A DNA stretch of 64,000 nt. Origin: Cunninghamella blakesleeana (lineage: Eukaryota; Mucoromycota; Mucoromycetes; Mucorales; Cunninghamellaceae). The notes under the pieces are model-generated. The model saw only the letters and a list, made by a program, of their open reading frames with translations, ran no database searches and had not been told where the DNA came from. The stretch lies in contig JAFCIZ010000011.1 of assembly GCA_017871115.1 (NCBI GenBank), positions 389,501-453,500 of the forward strand, in the 5' to 3' direction. A program made the position numbers and the translations under genes. Below are positions 11,989 through 23,467 of the stretch, one piece after another; position 1 is the first letter of the stretch; each line of letters begins with the position of its first letter.

Positions 11989-13704
11989 TATATATACACT
12001 ATTGGATATGTGTAAAAATAATTAGATTACTTTTTAATAATAATAATAATAATAATAAACAGTAATGATCCGTTTAGAAAAAAAGTAAATAAAAACAAAC
12101 TAGATAATAAAAAATTAACTATATAGCAGAGTGTAAATAAATGAATAGCACTCCTTTTTTATCATATATAAATAAACAAAAAAAATTTTTTCTAGTATGT
12201 CCTGTTAGTTCCCATATACATATACTAAATAAAATAATAAAAAAAAAGTGTTATTGTTTTGGACACAGCGTTCCAAATCAAATTTGAGCAAATTATCATG
12301 TTCCTACCCTACTTAGGTAGGTTTAATTTACATTTATTATTATTTTATTGCGTTTCATAAATACTAAAAATAATACTCGTTATATTCATTTTTTAATTTA
12401 AATAAAATTTAGACGAATAGAATTACCATATAGAGCACCAATACATAGTATACACAATCAATAGTCGGCAATTATTGCTTCTTATAGTATACAAATCATA
12501 GCTTTTGATTCGTTCAATGGCTTACTTTTTTTTAAAAAATATTTGGTTTATGTATAATAACGTATCACGTAGCTAGAATATGTACTTATATAAGTTTATA
12601 ATAAAAAAAGTTGATGTAGGGCCCCTTAGACTTTAAAAAACCTTATAAAAAAAGTATTCTACGGCTCATATTTTAAATGATATTTTTTTTATCATAAATA
12701 CGTTTATTTTAAAACATGAGTTAGAATCTCTTGTATAATAAAGGATCAAATGGAATTATTTTTTACATATTCATTGATGAGCATGTTTGAAATAAAAGTA
12801 TTAAAAATTTCGTTCTCATAGCAAAAGTTAATAAAAGTTTAACAAGTACTCTATGATCAACTTATGTTTGAACCAATAAGTACCTTCAAAAGACAACCTA
12901 AATTGATATATTCTATTATAGGCGTTATTAAATATAAAAATACTAAGCGAATAAAAGTAATATAAAGTAGTAATATGTCGGCTAAAAGAAAAAGCTATCC
13001 ATCTGATTTATAATTTTTCAGAAATTTTTATAACTAATTAACTATTTAGGAAATTCATGTATGAGTAGATCAAACAATTGGAACAAGTTCACGTTAAGTA
13101 ATAGTTTTAATTAGTGTAAAAGATAGGCTTCATTATATATCATTATTATTATATTTTTAAATGAATTTGCTTCCTTTTTTTTTTTTTAAAAAAAAAAAAG
13201 GAGCTTTATATAATATCATCATAATCCTAAAAACGCCAACATTATGCATTTATGTATTGGTACTCTAAAACAAAAATTTATGCAGCAAGAGGACAAGGGG
13301 AAATAGAAATTTGCATCCTTTTAAAATAAATTACTAAATAAAAATCAAGGTTATTTCTTTTCTTGTTTTAAATAATATTGCTCTTTAAATAAAAAGTAAT
13401 ATTATATATATAATTGAAAGTTTCATATAGATTGTTTTATAATAAAATATTTTATTCGGCATAACTAGGTAATATTTAAATAGAATAAACTAAGAGAAAG
13501 AGCAAATTTATGTGTATATTTATATGTGCTTGTATGCATGAAAAAAAATAATACAGAAAACAATTCAGTTTCACATATTTTTTTTAAAAAAAAGATAGGC
13601 AAAAAAAAGTATAAAGAGTTTTTTTTTTTTTTATTTTTTTTTATTTTTTTTGTTGTTGTTTTTTTAATTATTTAACATATAAAGCTGTTTTCTCATTATC
13701 AAGT
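11989..13704. other. 1.7 kb intergenic, no gene recognised
   Basis: AT-rich, with trinucleotide AAT repeats near 12040 and a T13A12 palindrome at 13175-13199. I saw no convincing coding segment on either strand. Confidence 0.5.
13175..13199. repeat. T(13)A(12) palindromic tract
   Basis: Same T-run/A-run design as at 9682-9710, flanked by CC on the left and GG on the right, extending the palindrome. Confidence 0.85.
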
Positions 13705-14010
13705 ATGATCCATAATAAACTTATTTTCGTTTATTTTATTCTTTTTTTCATGGGTATGGTTCATACTGCTCCTCGAACAGGTAAATTTATAAGATAATAA
13801 TCATTATAACAACGGTATTAAATAATAGTAATAATAAAAATATATCGTTTATTTTTTTTTTTCATAGTTGACTACGAAAACCAAAATTTATCACCTTCAT
13901 TGGCTAAAAGAGAAGTTTGTGATATAGGTGAATTCGCTTGTGGAAATGAATGTTGCGAATTTTTTGATACCTGTAGTAAAGTAAATGGTGTAGATACGTG
14001 TATCCCATAA
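13705..14010 (+). CDS. small secreted cysteine-rich propeptide (cystine-knot-like), 72 aa
   Basis: Two exons (13705-13780 and 13868-14010) with a phase-1 intron. Exon 1 is a signal peptide (MIHNKLIFVYFILFFMGMVH). Exon 2 holds a short propart ending in SLAKR, a Kex2-type Lys-Arg site, then a mature peptide of about 32 residues with six cysteines spaced C-x6-C-x3-CC-x5-C-x8-C and a stop shortly after. That C-C-CC-C-C order is the one used by inhibitor-cystine-knot (knottin) miniproteins. Gene architecture is identical in the intact paralogs at 23.5 and 48.4 kb, down to the 76-base first exon. Likely secreted after Golgi processing. Function unknown: fungal small cysteine-rich peptides include effectors, antimicrobials, inhibitors and mating or development signals, and nothing here decides between these. 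Confidence 0.8.
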
Positions 14011-14017
14011 ACCCAGA

Positions 14018-14054
<37 letters not shown>

Positions 14055-14993
14055 TTTACTTATTTAAAATAAATCAATGTAGTATTTTAAATATACATTC
14101 TTCTTTCTTCTCTCTCTTTTTCTCCTTCTCCCTCTACTATTAATACTTTTTGGACGATTAAAATTATTTGTATAAATAAAATTTTAATCATAATCTAATT
14201 GTATGCCTTTTCTTTGTAAAAAAAAAAAAAAGATACTGAACGCTTTTCTTTAATTTTCCTTTTTTCTTTCTTTTTTCCTTTCAAACTTAAACTTTATTAT
14301 TTATAATAAAATAAGAAGATATTAACGAAAAATCATTATTATAGAAGCAGAAGATATAAATTAATTTATAAAAATCCAAACAGTATAAAAATAAATAAAT
14401 AAAAGTTCTATTGCTTTGTACCAACCCCATCATTATTTAGGTTTTTTAATATAATCATGTAGAAGTTTGGTTTCATTTATATTATTTTTACTTATAATAG
14501 GACAATCATATTATTTTTAATTGGTTCGAAACTGATTATCTTGATACATATGTTCATATATGGTTGTTTTGGTTTTTATTTTTACATAAAAAAATTTATT
14601 AATACCATTTCAATTTAATAGTAAAAAGCACTACCGTCCATTTATTTGATCTTTTTTTGAAAGCATATATATGTAAAAAAGGTAAAATAAGAGAGTAATT
14701 AAGGTACTTTGAGATAAATAATTGAATAAAAATCAAAAAAAAAATTTTTTTACTCAGTATAAGTGGACATTATTTAAACGGTTTAAATAAAGAGAAAGAG
14801 AGTGAGGGAATGTGTGCCTACATATTTCTTTTTCAACATGAGAGCAAATAAAAAAAAGAAAAAAAAAACAATCCAATAAATCATTGTTTTTCCTTTTTTA
14901 CTAATCTAAAAAACTATACTAATAATTTTTTTTAAAAAAAAAATCGGTAAAAATAAATAAATAATCATGAATCTTCTATTTTGTAATATGTAG
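14011..14993. other. intergenic between two members of the propeptide family
   Basis: Starts with a TA microsatellite (14021-14050) right after the stop codon of the 72-residue gene. The rest is AT-rich. A short apolar segment after an ATG near 14457 is followed at once by a stop and may be the lost signal exon of the neighbouring pseudogene; this is weak. Confidence 0.45.
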
Positions 14994-15157
14994 CTGCTAC
15001 CAAAAACCGAAATTAGGCACTCTCATTGACTAAAAGAGAATATTTTACCAAATATGAAAATTTTTGTAGGTCTAGCTACTGTAATACCGAATACGAGAAT
15101 TATGTTGTAGAAAATGACGATATTTGTGTTAAGTGGAGAAGTACATTTATTTATTAA
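14994..15157 (+). pseudogene. decayed exon 2 of the cystine-knot-like propeptide family
   Basis: After a good acceptor (ATATGTAG) the sequence reads AATKNRN, an in-frame TAG at 15014-15016, then LALSLTKRE, which matches LAPSLTKRE of the 48.4 kb paralog. The following segment keeps the spacing of the mature peptide, but three of the six cysteines have been replaced (first, one of the adjacent pair, and fifth). No functional signal exon precedes it. It lies 1 kb downstream of the intact 13.7 kb copy on the same strand, suggesting an old tandem duplicate. Confidence 0.75.
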
Positions 15158-15223
15158 AAAACAAAATAGAGTAAGTAAAATAAAAATGCTATATTATTAC
15201 ATTCAGTTTATTCTAACTATTCA

Positions 15224-15256
<33 letters not shown>

Positions 15257-15608
15257 GCTTTTTTTTATATAAGTTAAAAATGTTCTAACATAAACAAAGA
15301 ATGATGGTAACTATCTAACTAAAAAATGGCATTATTTTAGCTGAAATTAATTTTATTTTGTCAGAGCGTTGAAAAAATGATAAAGAACAATATTTTTTCC
15401 TTTTCTTTTTTATTCGAGCAGCTTATACATCTATATTAAAATCATCTACTGTATTTTTGCAATAATGGACTCTTTTTTAAATATATTTGCACTAATTCAC
15501 GATTTCATTATTAAAAAAATGAATGCAAGCTTATCTTTGTTAAAATTTCAATCATATTCAGTACTTTTAGGTTTATTTTTTATTGTAGTATATGTATATG
15601 TTTGTATC
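15158..15608. other. intergenic, 3' flank of the kelch gene
   Basis: TA microsatellite at 15229-15256 and AT-rich sequence. A plus-strand frame beginning at 15465 runs antisense into the kelch gene and is not credible. Confidence 0.5.
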
Positions 15609-17439
15609 CTAAGTGCTAGAATCAAACGGTTTAGTGATCTCTGTTTCAGAAAGTTCGACATTTGTTGTATCGGAGAGTTCAACCTTTGTTTCCCAATCAT
15701 GATCAAAATCATATGGCGTAATAGGATTCAAAGAGGTCGCTTCAAGTTCTGTAGGCCAATCTTGATGTGGTTTTTGGAAATTATCAACTACAGTAGATGC
15801 TTGATGATTTTTTTCCGACATTGCTGTACATAGATGATTACTGTCTTCTGTTATAGCAGGCTTTATTAAGTCAGTACTTTTTCTACTACTTAAAGAATTA
15901 TAATCAGCTTTTCCAATACCATACGCATCATCCTTGTTGTAAATTTCATTGACATCTTTTTTACGTGGATCTTCTTGCTCTAGTACAAAGGCTTTCTTTT
16001 GCTTTCTTTTATGATGTCGTCTAAATAAGAATAGTCCAACAGCAACACCCTATATATAGATATAGTTATTATTAATCATTTTTTAATTAGCATTCTTTGG
16101 GTTTATTTTTTATATTTTATTTTACCAATAATGCAATACCAACAGGGACGATAATAGCAGGTATTAATATATTTGAAACTGTTTCAATATTTGGTGAACT
16201 TGATTTAATTAAACCTGTAGCCCATACTGGATATTTTGGATCAGAAATATTTAATATAGATAAACTTTCAGCTGGGACACTTGCATCTCTAAACCCAAAC
16301 GATAAAATAAGATAAGTTGAATTATAAAGGGCAGCTATAAAAAAAATAGTAACAGTGTTTGGTTATATATGTATACCGTATTAAAATGTAAATATAAGGA
16401 AATATAGATATTTTTTATTTTTACCGAAATGCCCAAATCGAGCGTTAATATTGTTGGGAGACAATTCATTTTTAGGTAATAGGACTTGGGTAAACGAATT
16501 TGTACTAATATCAAAAATAAAAAAAACGTCTTTTGAAGCCAATACTACAATATTAAAATAACAACAACAAAAACAATAAATTAAATTAAAATTAAAATTC
16601 GAGTATGAACACAAAAAGACACATATAAATGTATACAAATGTATATATATTTCTTACACCCAGTATATAACAACAGGGTGCCACCATAGACCAAGAGGTG
16701 TTTACCATCAGCCGCTAAAATAGTAAATAATAAAAAAAAAATTAAGCCATTATGATTTCTTTTTTTGAATTTTTTTTTATTAAATCAACACAATAATGAT
16801 ATTGATAATTATAGTTGATCAATAGTGTTTTATTACTTACTTAATGTTGTTGTATGAAGTGCTCTATTGGTTGGAATTTGACCAGTCGCATAGATTATAT
16901 TCCAAATTAATCTTTTTGTATCATAAGTAAATACCATTTTAAATTCAGAATTAATAATTTCTGCCTCAGGATTTCCTTTAAAATCTCCACCCATAGTATA
17001 AATTACTCCATTATTAGCCAAAGTGGCAGTATGGCCAAATCTAACTGTTTTAGTATTAATTTGCATATTTGACCAAGATTTCTAGTAATAATTATAATGA
17101 TGAAAGAAAAAATACAAATAAGTCAACAAATTTTATAAATTTATAAATACATACATAATTATATTATAGATTTACAGTGTTATAATTAAAGAGACCATAA
17201 TCATAAGTATAATTCTCTCCAGTTGAATTTCTATGTATATGGGCAATTATAATAAATATAAAATATAAATAATGTTATATATAAAAATAAACTTGTGTAA
17301 AAAGACTTACAATGTACCACCCCATACCCAAATCGAGTCATTACCAAGATTTACCATTTCAGTTAGCGTTCTATTCATAATAGCAAAAAATAAAAAAGAG
17401 TCTAAATTAGATGAATTGTAAGTAATGCAGATAAAAAGA

Positions 17440-17484
<45 letters not shown>

Positions 17485-18065
17485 CGAATAGGTATTATTA
17501 GGCATTAAAGGTAATTGATTCCAGATATTATTCAGAGGATTATAATGTAAGAATGGATATGTTAAATTTGGATTATTAATGGTACTTGTAGCAGCGCCTC
17601 CATACATAATATAAGAATCATCATTTAATTTAATAGTAGAAGGCTGCCCAAGGCTTGTTAAATTATTACCATTATATTTATTCGAAACAAGCTGCCATTG
17701 AATAGCTGACTGGTTTAATTGTGATAAATCTGTTCCGAGCGATTGCAAATCCAGCATTATATGTTCATTAAGTGGAGTTGTAAAATACGGTCCAAGACTA
17801 CCAATATTATGTTCAGTAAAGCCTCCGTAACAGTATATCTTTGATTGAATAAGTGTACATCCTATATGTTAGTTACAATAATAATAGTTATATGAATGTT
17901 TACTTTGTTATAAATTTATATTTTATTATGTTACTCTAGGTTATTGTCACCTTGACAAACTCTGCTTTGGGGTTGATATTCTTGTCCATTAATATACAAT
18001 ATAATATTACAGAAAAAGATTAAAAAAAATAATACATCATGATATACAATCGATTTTTCAGGCAT
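15609..18065 (-). CDS. kelch-repeat single-pass membrane protein
   Basis: Nine exons on the minus strand (18065-17951, 17861-17486, 17370-17311, 17230-17176, 17081-16841, 16714-16658, 16544-16425, 16334-16126, 16049-15609) join in frame to 557 residues. An N-terminal apolar segment (DVLFFLIFFCNIILYING) acts as signal peptide. The ectodomain has repeated kelch blades with the diagnostic paired glycines: IYCYGGFTE, SYIMYGGAA, SIWVWGGT, VIYTMGGDF and HLLVYGGT, and many Asn-x-Ser/Thr sites. One transmembrane helix (about residues 394-417, across the last splice) is followed by a basic stop-transfer RRHHKRKQKK and a cytoplasmic tail of about 135 residues rich in acidic and Ser/Thr residues. The layout suggests a cell-surface receptor or adhesion protein; kelch propellers bind protein or sugar ligands. 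Similar kelch-plus-one-helix proteins are common in Mucoromycota, generally uncharacterised. Confidence 0.85.
17444..17481. repeat. TA microsatellite inside a kelch-gene intron
   Basis: About 19 TA units directly next to the donor site of intron 2 of the kelch gene (minus strand). Confidence 0.9.
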
Positions 18066-19025
18066 TATGTGAAGGATAAACTATAAAAAACAAATAAAAA
18101 CTAACAGAGAAAAGAAAAGAATATCATTTTTTTATGCCCAGTGTGTTCTAAGCCTAAATTTTGTACACTTTTTCAAGTAATGTAAATCGTTGTTTGTACG
18201 TATTTGTTTTGAAAAAGGAGGATTTTAATGCACTTTTTACATAAATAAACAAGCCTTTTTGGTGTTACCTCGATTCAAGGAACAGTTTTCTTTTTTTTAC
18301 CAAAAGGTAGGTAATACGTGACTTTTTCCTTGGAAAAAAAGAAAAAAAAAAACTATATCGATGTGTATAGGATGATGTTTCTTTAACTACTTTGATTTGT
18401 AGCTGAATATCTTTTTGTTGTCCAAAGAGGTTGAATTGTTAATTACGTGATAATTGAAATCAATTTGGGGAATAAAACTTTTATCATTCAATTGTTAACT
18501 AGTAGATAAAAACAGGCACTTTTTTTATTCTAAAGTTTATTTGGAATGGTAAAAGTTGTCGCTACAAAAGTAATAAAACACTATTACCTTGAAAAATTGG
18601 AGAATATTACTATAAATAATAAAGGATTATTACCAAGAATACTCAAAAATTATCATTAAGAACAGTAAATTATTACCATAATGAGTATAATAATTAAAAG
18701 ACTGGAAACTTATTTTATACATCTATAATTATATATCAGTCTATTGAATTATAATATGCATCTATGAATATTATATTATAAACAAAAAAATAGCATTCAC
18801 CACAAGTAAATTAGTTAGCTAGAATATAAAAAAAAGAACCCCAAGGAAAACTAGTATAATTTCGATGTTTTCTAAAAAAAATTTAAAATGAAAATCCGCT
18901 AAAAAAAATAGCCAGTCAGTGCGCTTAAATAAAATTCGATCAAATTCCCGAGTTTTAATAATTTTACTTTTTTACTTTTATCTATTATTTTTGTATCTGC
19001 CTAATACAATTAAAATAATAGCAAT
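18066..19025. other. divergent promoter region between kelch gene and PEN-2
   Basis: 960 bases shared as upstream sequence by the minus-strand kelch gene and the plus-strand PEN-2 gene. AT-rich, with poly-A/T tracts; no coding segment seen. Confidence 0.55.
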
Positions 19026-19447
19026 ATGCCGAAATTAGACAATCTTAGCTTTGAAGAAATGATATCAATAAGCAAAAAAATGTATTATGGTGGCTTTTGC
19101 TTTTTACCTTTATTATGGCTGGTGAATTACATGTATTTTTTTCAACAAATACAAAAACCTAATGCACCAAAACAATTAAAACAATGTAAAATCAATAATA
19201 CAATATAAATTAAATACAAAAAATAATATAATATAAAACTCACACACACATATATATATATATATTGTTATAATCTAAATAATTGAATTTATTTTTATAT
19301 ATATTTTTAGATTGTTATCGATCGTTAGTTGGATGTATTATTTGGTTCATGGTGTTAACTACTTGGTATGCAGTATACGTGAATAAACGTACTTCTTGGG
19401 GATGGATAGGTGATAAAATAACAGTTGTAATACCAAAAGGAAAATAA
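19026..19447 (+). CDS. PEN2: gamma-secretase subunit PEN-2
   Basis: Two exons (19026-19185 and 19311-19447) give 98 residues, close to the 101 of animal PEN-2. Recognition rests on MYYGGFCFLPLLWLVNYMYFF (first apolar region, matching the YxGGFxxLPxLWLVN signature), YRSLVGCIIWFMVLTTWYAVY (second membrane region) and the C-terminal RTSWGWIGDKITVVIPKGK, which aligns with the conserved tail ending in P-x-G. PEN-2 activates the intramembrane aspartyl protease presenilin within gamma-secretase in the secretory and endosomal membranes. Presenilin, nicastrin and APH-1 are not in this window. The donor GTAAAA of the only intron is at 19186. Confidence 0.93.
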
Positions 19448-19670
19448 TTATATATATAAAAAGGAAAACAAAATATTATCAATATCGTCATAAAAGATAC
19501 CCTTTCAATTCTGCATTTATTTATTGACATAATCTATAATAAACAGTAAAAATATATAACTTTTATATATTTATATATCATTTACATATCAACATATTTT
19601 ATTCATTTATTACAAGAGAAAAAAAAAGGGAAAAGGGAAAAGGTATTTATATATATATATATTATCATTA

Positions 19671-21160
19671 TTAAGCGGAAGCAACACGATAAGGTGCAAA
19701 ATCTTCTTCTGTAACAGGAATAGGATCTTCAGCAGAGGCCATATTACATTGTTGGAAAATACGAGTATCAGTATCCTTTAAACAACCTACTACAGAATGT
19801 AAAACGCCACGATTATGGAAAATAACAAAATCACCATCCTTCCATTCATGGGCAAAGACATTTTCAGGATTAATAGCAGGACGTTGGAATTCATATAAGA
19901 TTTCTCTTACTTTATTTAAATCGCCAACAGGTTTACCATCAATGATTAAGTCTTCTACAGCTGCAGGATGGACTTGTAAGTGAATTTTTTTGGTAACAGG
20001 ATTTTTCCATAACATGGGATAAATTTTGATAGCCTTTTCATCAATAGGTGGTAACTCTTCTGGAGTTAATTCTTTTCCTTCAGATACCATTCCTAACCCA
20101 TTAGACCGAGATCGAGCTTTGGAAATCCATAAATAAGGATGAGCAGCATATTTGACCTTAGTTCGGAAAGCTAATTCCTTCTTTTCTTGTGGTAATATTT
20201 CAAAAGCTTTTTGTCCAGAAATGACTATAAATTAAAAATAGTAAATAAAAGGGAATTATTAATTTACAAGCCCAGTTGGTTATTATTTTAAAAAAATAAA
20301 AAATAAAATACTTACATGCAGTTGTTCCTAATTGTACATCTAAAGTATGTCCAGTGCCATCATCATATTGTACAGTTTGTCTTCTTGGTTCCTAATTACC
20401 ATTATTTTATTTTTAAAGGACAAAAAAATAAAGTTCATTATTATTTTTATATAAAGATAATAATTTTTCCTTATCTCTCTCTTTTTTTTCTATTTATATA
20501 CATATATAATTTATTTATTTATTTTTTGATAAACTTACAGGATTCTTAACACCAAAAAGAGAAGTAACCTTAGGAGGATTTAACTTATATAAAGCAGCAT
20601 CCATATGCCAACGGTAAAAACGTGTTTTTCCATTTTCTTCTTCTTCTTGAGTTAATGGTGTATGATGAAAGACACGATGATTAGGATGTGTTAATTTTCG
20701 TTCTTCAATGCCTTGATAATTACGTACTGTACCATGACCTAATAATTGAACTTGAGGAACATTGGGTAAAGGAGATAAATCGCGAGCAATAACAGATTGC
20801 TCAGCACGATGTTGAGCACCATGACCATAAGTATCAACTTCAGGTTCAAATCGTTTAGTAATAGCATATTGTGTTTCAGGTTGAACGTGGCCTTGATTGC
20901 GAATAACGACAACTTGGTGTGTATAAACAGCTTTTTCTAATTCAGCAAATTCTTCATCTAATAACAAATAATAAAAAGAATAAGTAGTTGTTAAAAAGAA
21001 AAACAATAAACTACTAGTTCATATATCTTCATAACGATTAAAATAATAAAAGATATTTTTTTATATTACCTGTGATTTTTTCTAAATCTAAATCAGAAAT
21101 AGTAGCACCAAAGTCAACACCGGGTTGAGTAGATTTAATAGGAACAATAGTAAACGTCAT
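19671..21160 (-). CDS. Fe(II)/2-oxoglutarate dioxygenase, xanthine dioxygenase (XanA/Xan1) type
   Basis: Four exons (21160-21070, 20957-20539, 20391-20316, 20224-19671) give 379 residues, near the length of fungal xanthine dioxygenases. It is a TauD-like fold enzyme. The metal triad is visible as H148 and D150 in FYRWHMDAALYKLNPP and H338 in VIFHNRGVLHSV; R350 in DTRIFQQCNMASAEDP should bind 2-oxoglutarate. The YRWHMDAALY block, the YDDGTG and LGTTAFISGQKAFE segments and HPYLWISKARSRSNGLGMVS are, as I recall the family, those of XanA, which converts xanthine, 2-oxoglutarate and oxygen to urate, succinate and carbon dioxide and replaces xanthine dehydrogenase in some fungi. A related sulfonate or taurine oxygenase is less likely. 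Substrate assignment is from family resemblance only. No purine-pathway neighbour lies within the window. Confidence 0.8.
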
Positions 21161-23467
21161 ATTTTATGTATATAAAAAAGCTTTGTTATAATGTAGAGTC
21201 AAGTTATACGAAAAAAAAAAATGTAAAGAGAAGAAAAAAGGAAAATTAAAAAAAGAAAAAAATATTTATATTTTATCATTAAGCGGAGGGGGGGAAGAAG
21301 AAGTTGGTCTGAATTTTAAAAATCAAATGATTGGATTAAAATATAGCTTTAGTTTTATGCTTATAATAAAATTTAACCAATGAAACAGCTAAAGTTTAAA
21401 AGCTACTTTCATAATAACTTTTTATAATGCAAAAAAAAATGAAATATAATTAAAACGCCGTTACAATATACCCCATATTTTTACAAAGATTTTTTATTCT
21501 CTATAATAAAGACGATTTAATATTATTTAAAAACTCTTATTGTTTAAAAATATAGAACCCGTTTCTTTCCTGAAATCAAATATAATGATTCTCACATGTT
21601 ATTAATAATATATACCAGGTAAAAAAAAAATAAAAATAAAACAAAATGGCTTCATGCAAATTTATATAAGAGATATAGATTACCTAAAATAGAATTACTA
21701 GCTTATATATATTGACAATAAGATAAAATAACGTCATACTATAAAAACTCTTCAATCAAAATAATTTGGTGAGTGATACCAAAACGTGTTTCATAGCTAT
21801 TATCATTATATTATTTTCGTTGTATATGGTTATGTAGAAATATATAGGTGAGTATATTTTTCACTGTAATAAAAGCAAATGAATTAAAGTTTACTGAACT
21901 TTAATAAAGAGCTGAAAACTATAGATTTTTTGGATTCAAAGTTCTGGTTCAATATTCCTTTTTTTGTTACACAATAATGGATGTAATTCAGTTTCGATTA
22001 AGCCTTATTCAATACTATTCAGCTCTGAGTAAATTTTTTTCCAAGTTTTTTAAAATGTGTTTGAAATTTATATAATGATTTCTGATATTATTATATTTTA
22101 GATAGCTATAATATTTATCAGTAATAAATACGCGTTGATGAACTTGGGTATATTATTAAAGAATAGTGGCATAGTATATAATCTAAATTTGATTAATCAA
22201 AAAGAGCCATTAATAAACGTTGCATAAAAAAAAAGAAAAAAGAGTGCGAGTATCTTTTGTTTAAAAGTATATGCAGTATCTGAAATAATCTAACTAATAT
22301 GTTATTGTAATTAATCAAGTTTGTGCATTCTGGGGTAGTAATAGTTTTTAATAAACCGTCAAAACTTACTTTAAAGTAATAAAAGCAGATATTTAAGCAA
22401 TATAGTATATTTAGTATGATGTCAAGTTACAATGATATTTGCAACTAATGGTATTTTTATTTAATTTGTTATTTAATATTGCTATTATTATTATACAATT
22501 AAAAAGAGAGATAAGGAATGAAGTAAATATATAGTTTTTTTTTTTTAAATAAAAAAAAAAGAATGAAAGAAAATATATAAAAAACTGAAATTGAAATTGG
22601 CTTTTAATTATTCCTCTAACTACAAACAATACTACTACTTTTACCACCCCTTCTGTCTCCGGAATAACTAGTAATAATAATGCTTATATATTATAAAAGA
22701 AATCATGCATTGTAGTAATATATATGGTGAATTAAAAAAATTCAGATAAACAACACCCAGATTACTTTGCAATATTAAGTATCCCAACATTTAAACATCT
22801 CAGAATACAAACTAATCGTGAAAGAAAGATGCTTTAAAAATCTAATATACATCTCCCATTACATATATTTAGGTAAATAATCAATGCTGTGTATAGTAAA
22901 TACCATTAAACTTATTTGTGTTGATAATGATAATATGGCTAAAGCTTCAAATCCATCCACCAAATATAAAAAATTGCTCATAATAGATGCCTCTTAATTG
23001 GATAATAGTACCGTGTATGTAGAACGAACTAATTCTGTTGATGATATTCATGGGTCAAAAAACTGGTAATATACATATATTTAATCTTTGAAATTTTTTT
23101 TGAATTTACAACATTATCGTTATTAACATCATCATTTTATTAGTGTAGTATCATTTAACATAAATACAGCTATATAAAAAAAGATTCGAGTATATGATTT
23201 TTTTTGTACAAATGAACCGTTTTTTTTAATATGTTTGTATTAAAACTTGCACAAATGTATTTTTGCTAAAAAAAAAAAAAAAAAACTCAAACTTCAATAC
23301 TTTGAAAATCATTTTTTATTACAATGTATGAATAACAATCAACATATAAAATAATAACAATAACAATAAAATATGGTATATAATGGCCATAATTACAAAG
23401 TATATTATATTTGAATTACTGATTCCATTTATTTATTTATTCTCTTTAAATAGCGAGAGAACAGTAT
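21161..23467. other. 2.3 kb intergenic with possible coding relics
   Basis: Mostly AT-rich. Between about 22595 and 23070 short stretches on the plus strand look coding in composition, for example one reading FAILSIPTFKHLRIQTNR and another NTIKLICVDNDNMAKAS, but stops interrupt them and no start-to-stop gene can be built. They may be remnants of a decayed gene, perhaps of leucine-rich-repeat type. Confidence 0.35.

Noticed and set aside
15465..15833. 122-codon plus-strand frame
   Set aside because: Antisense to the well-supported last exon of the kelch gene.
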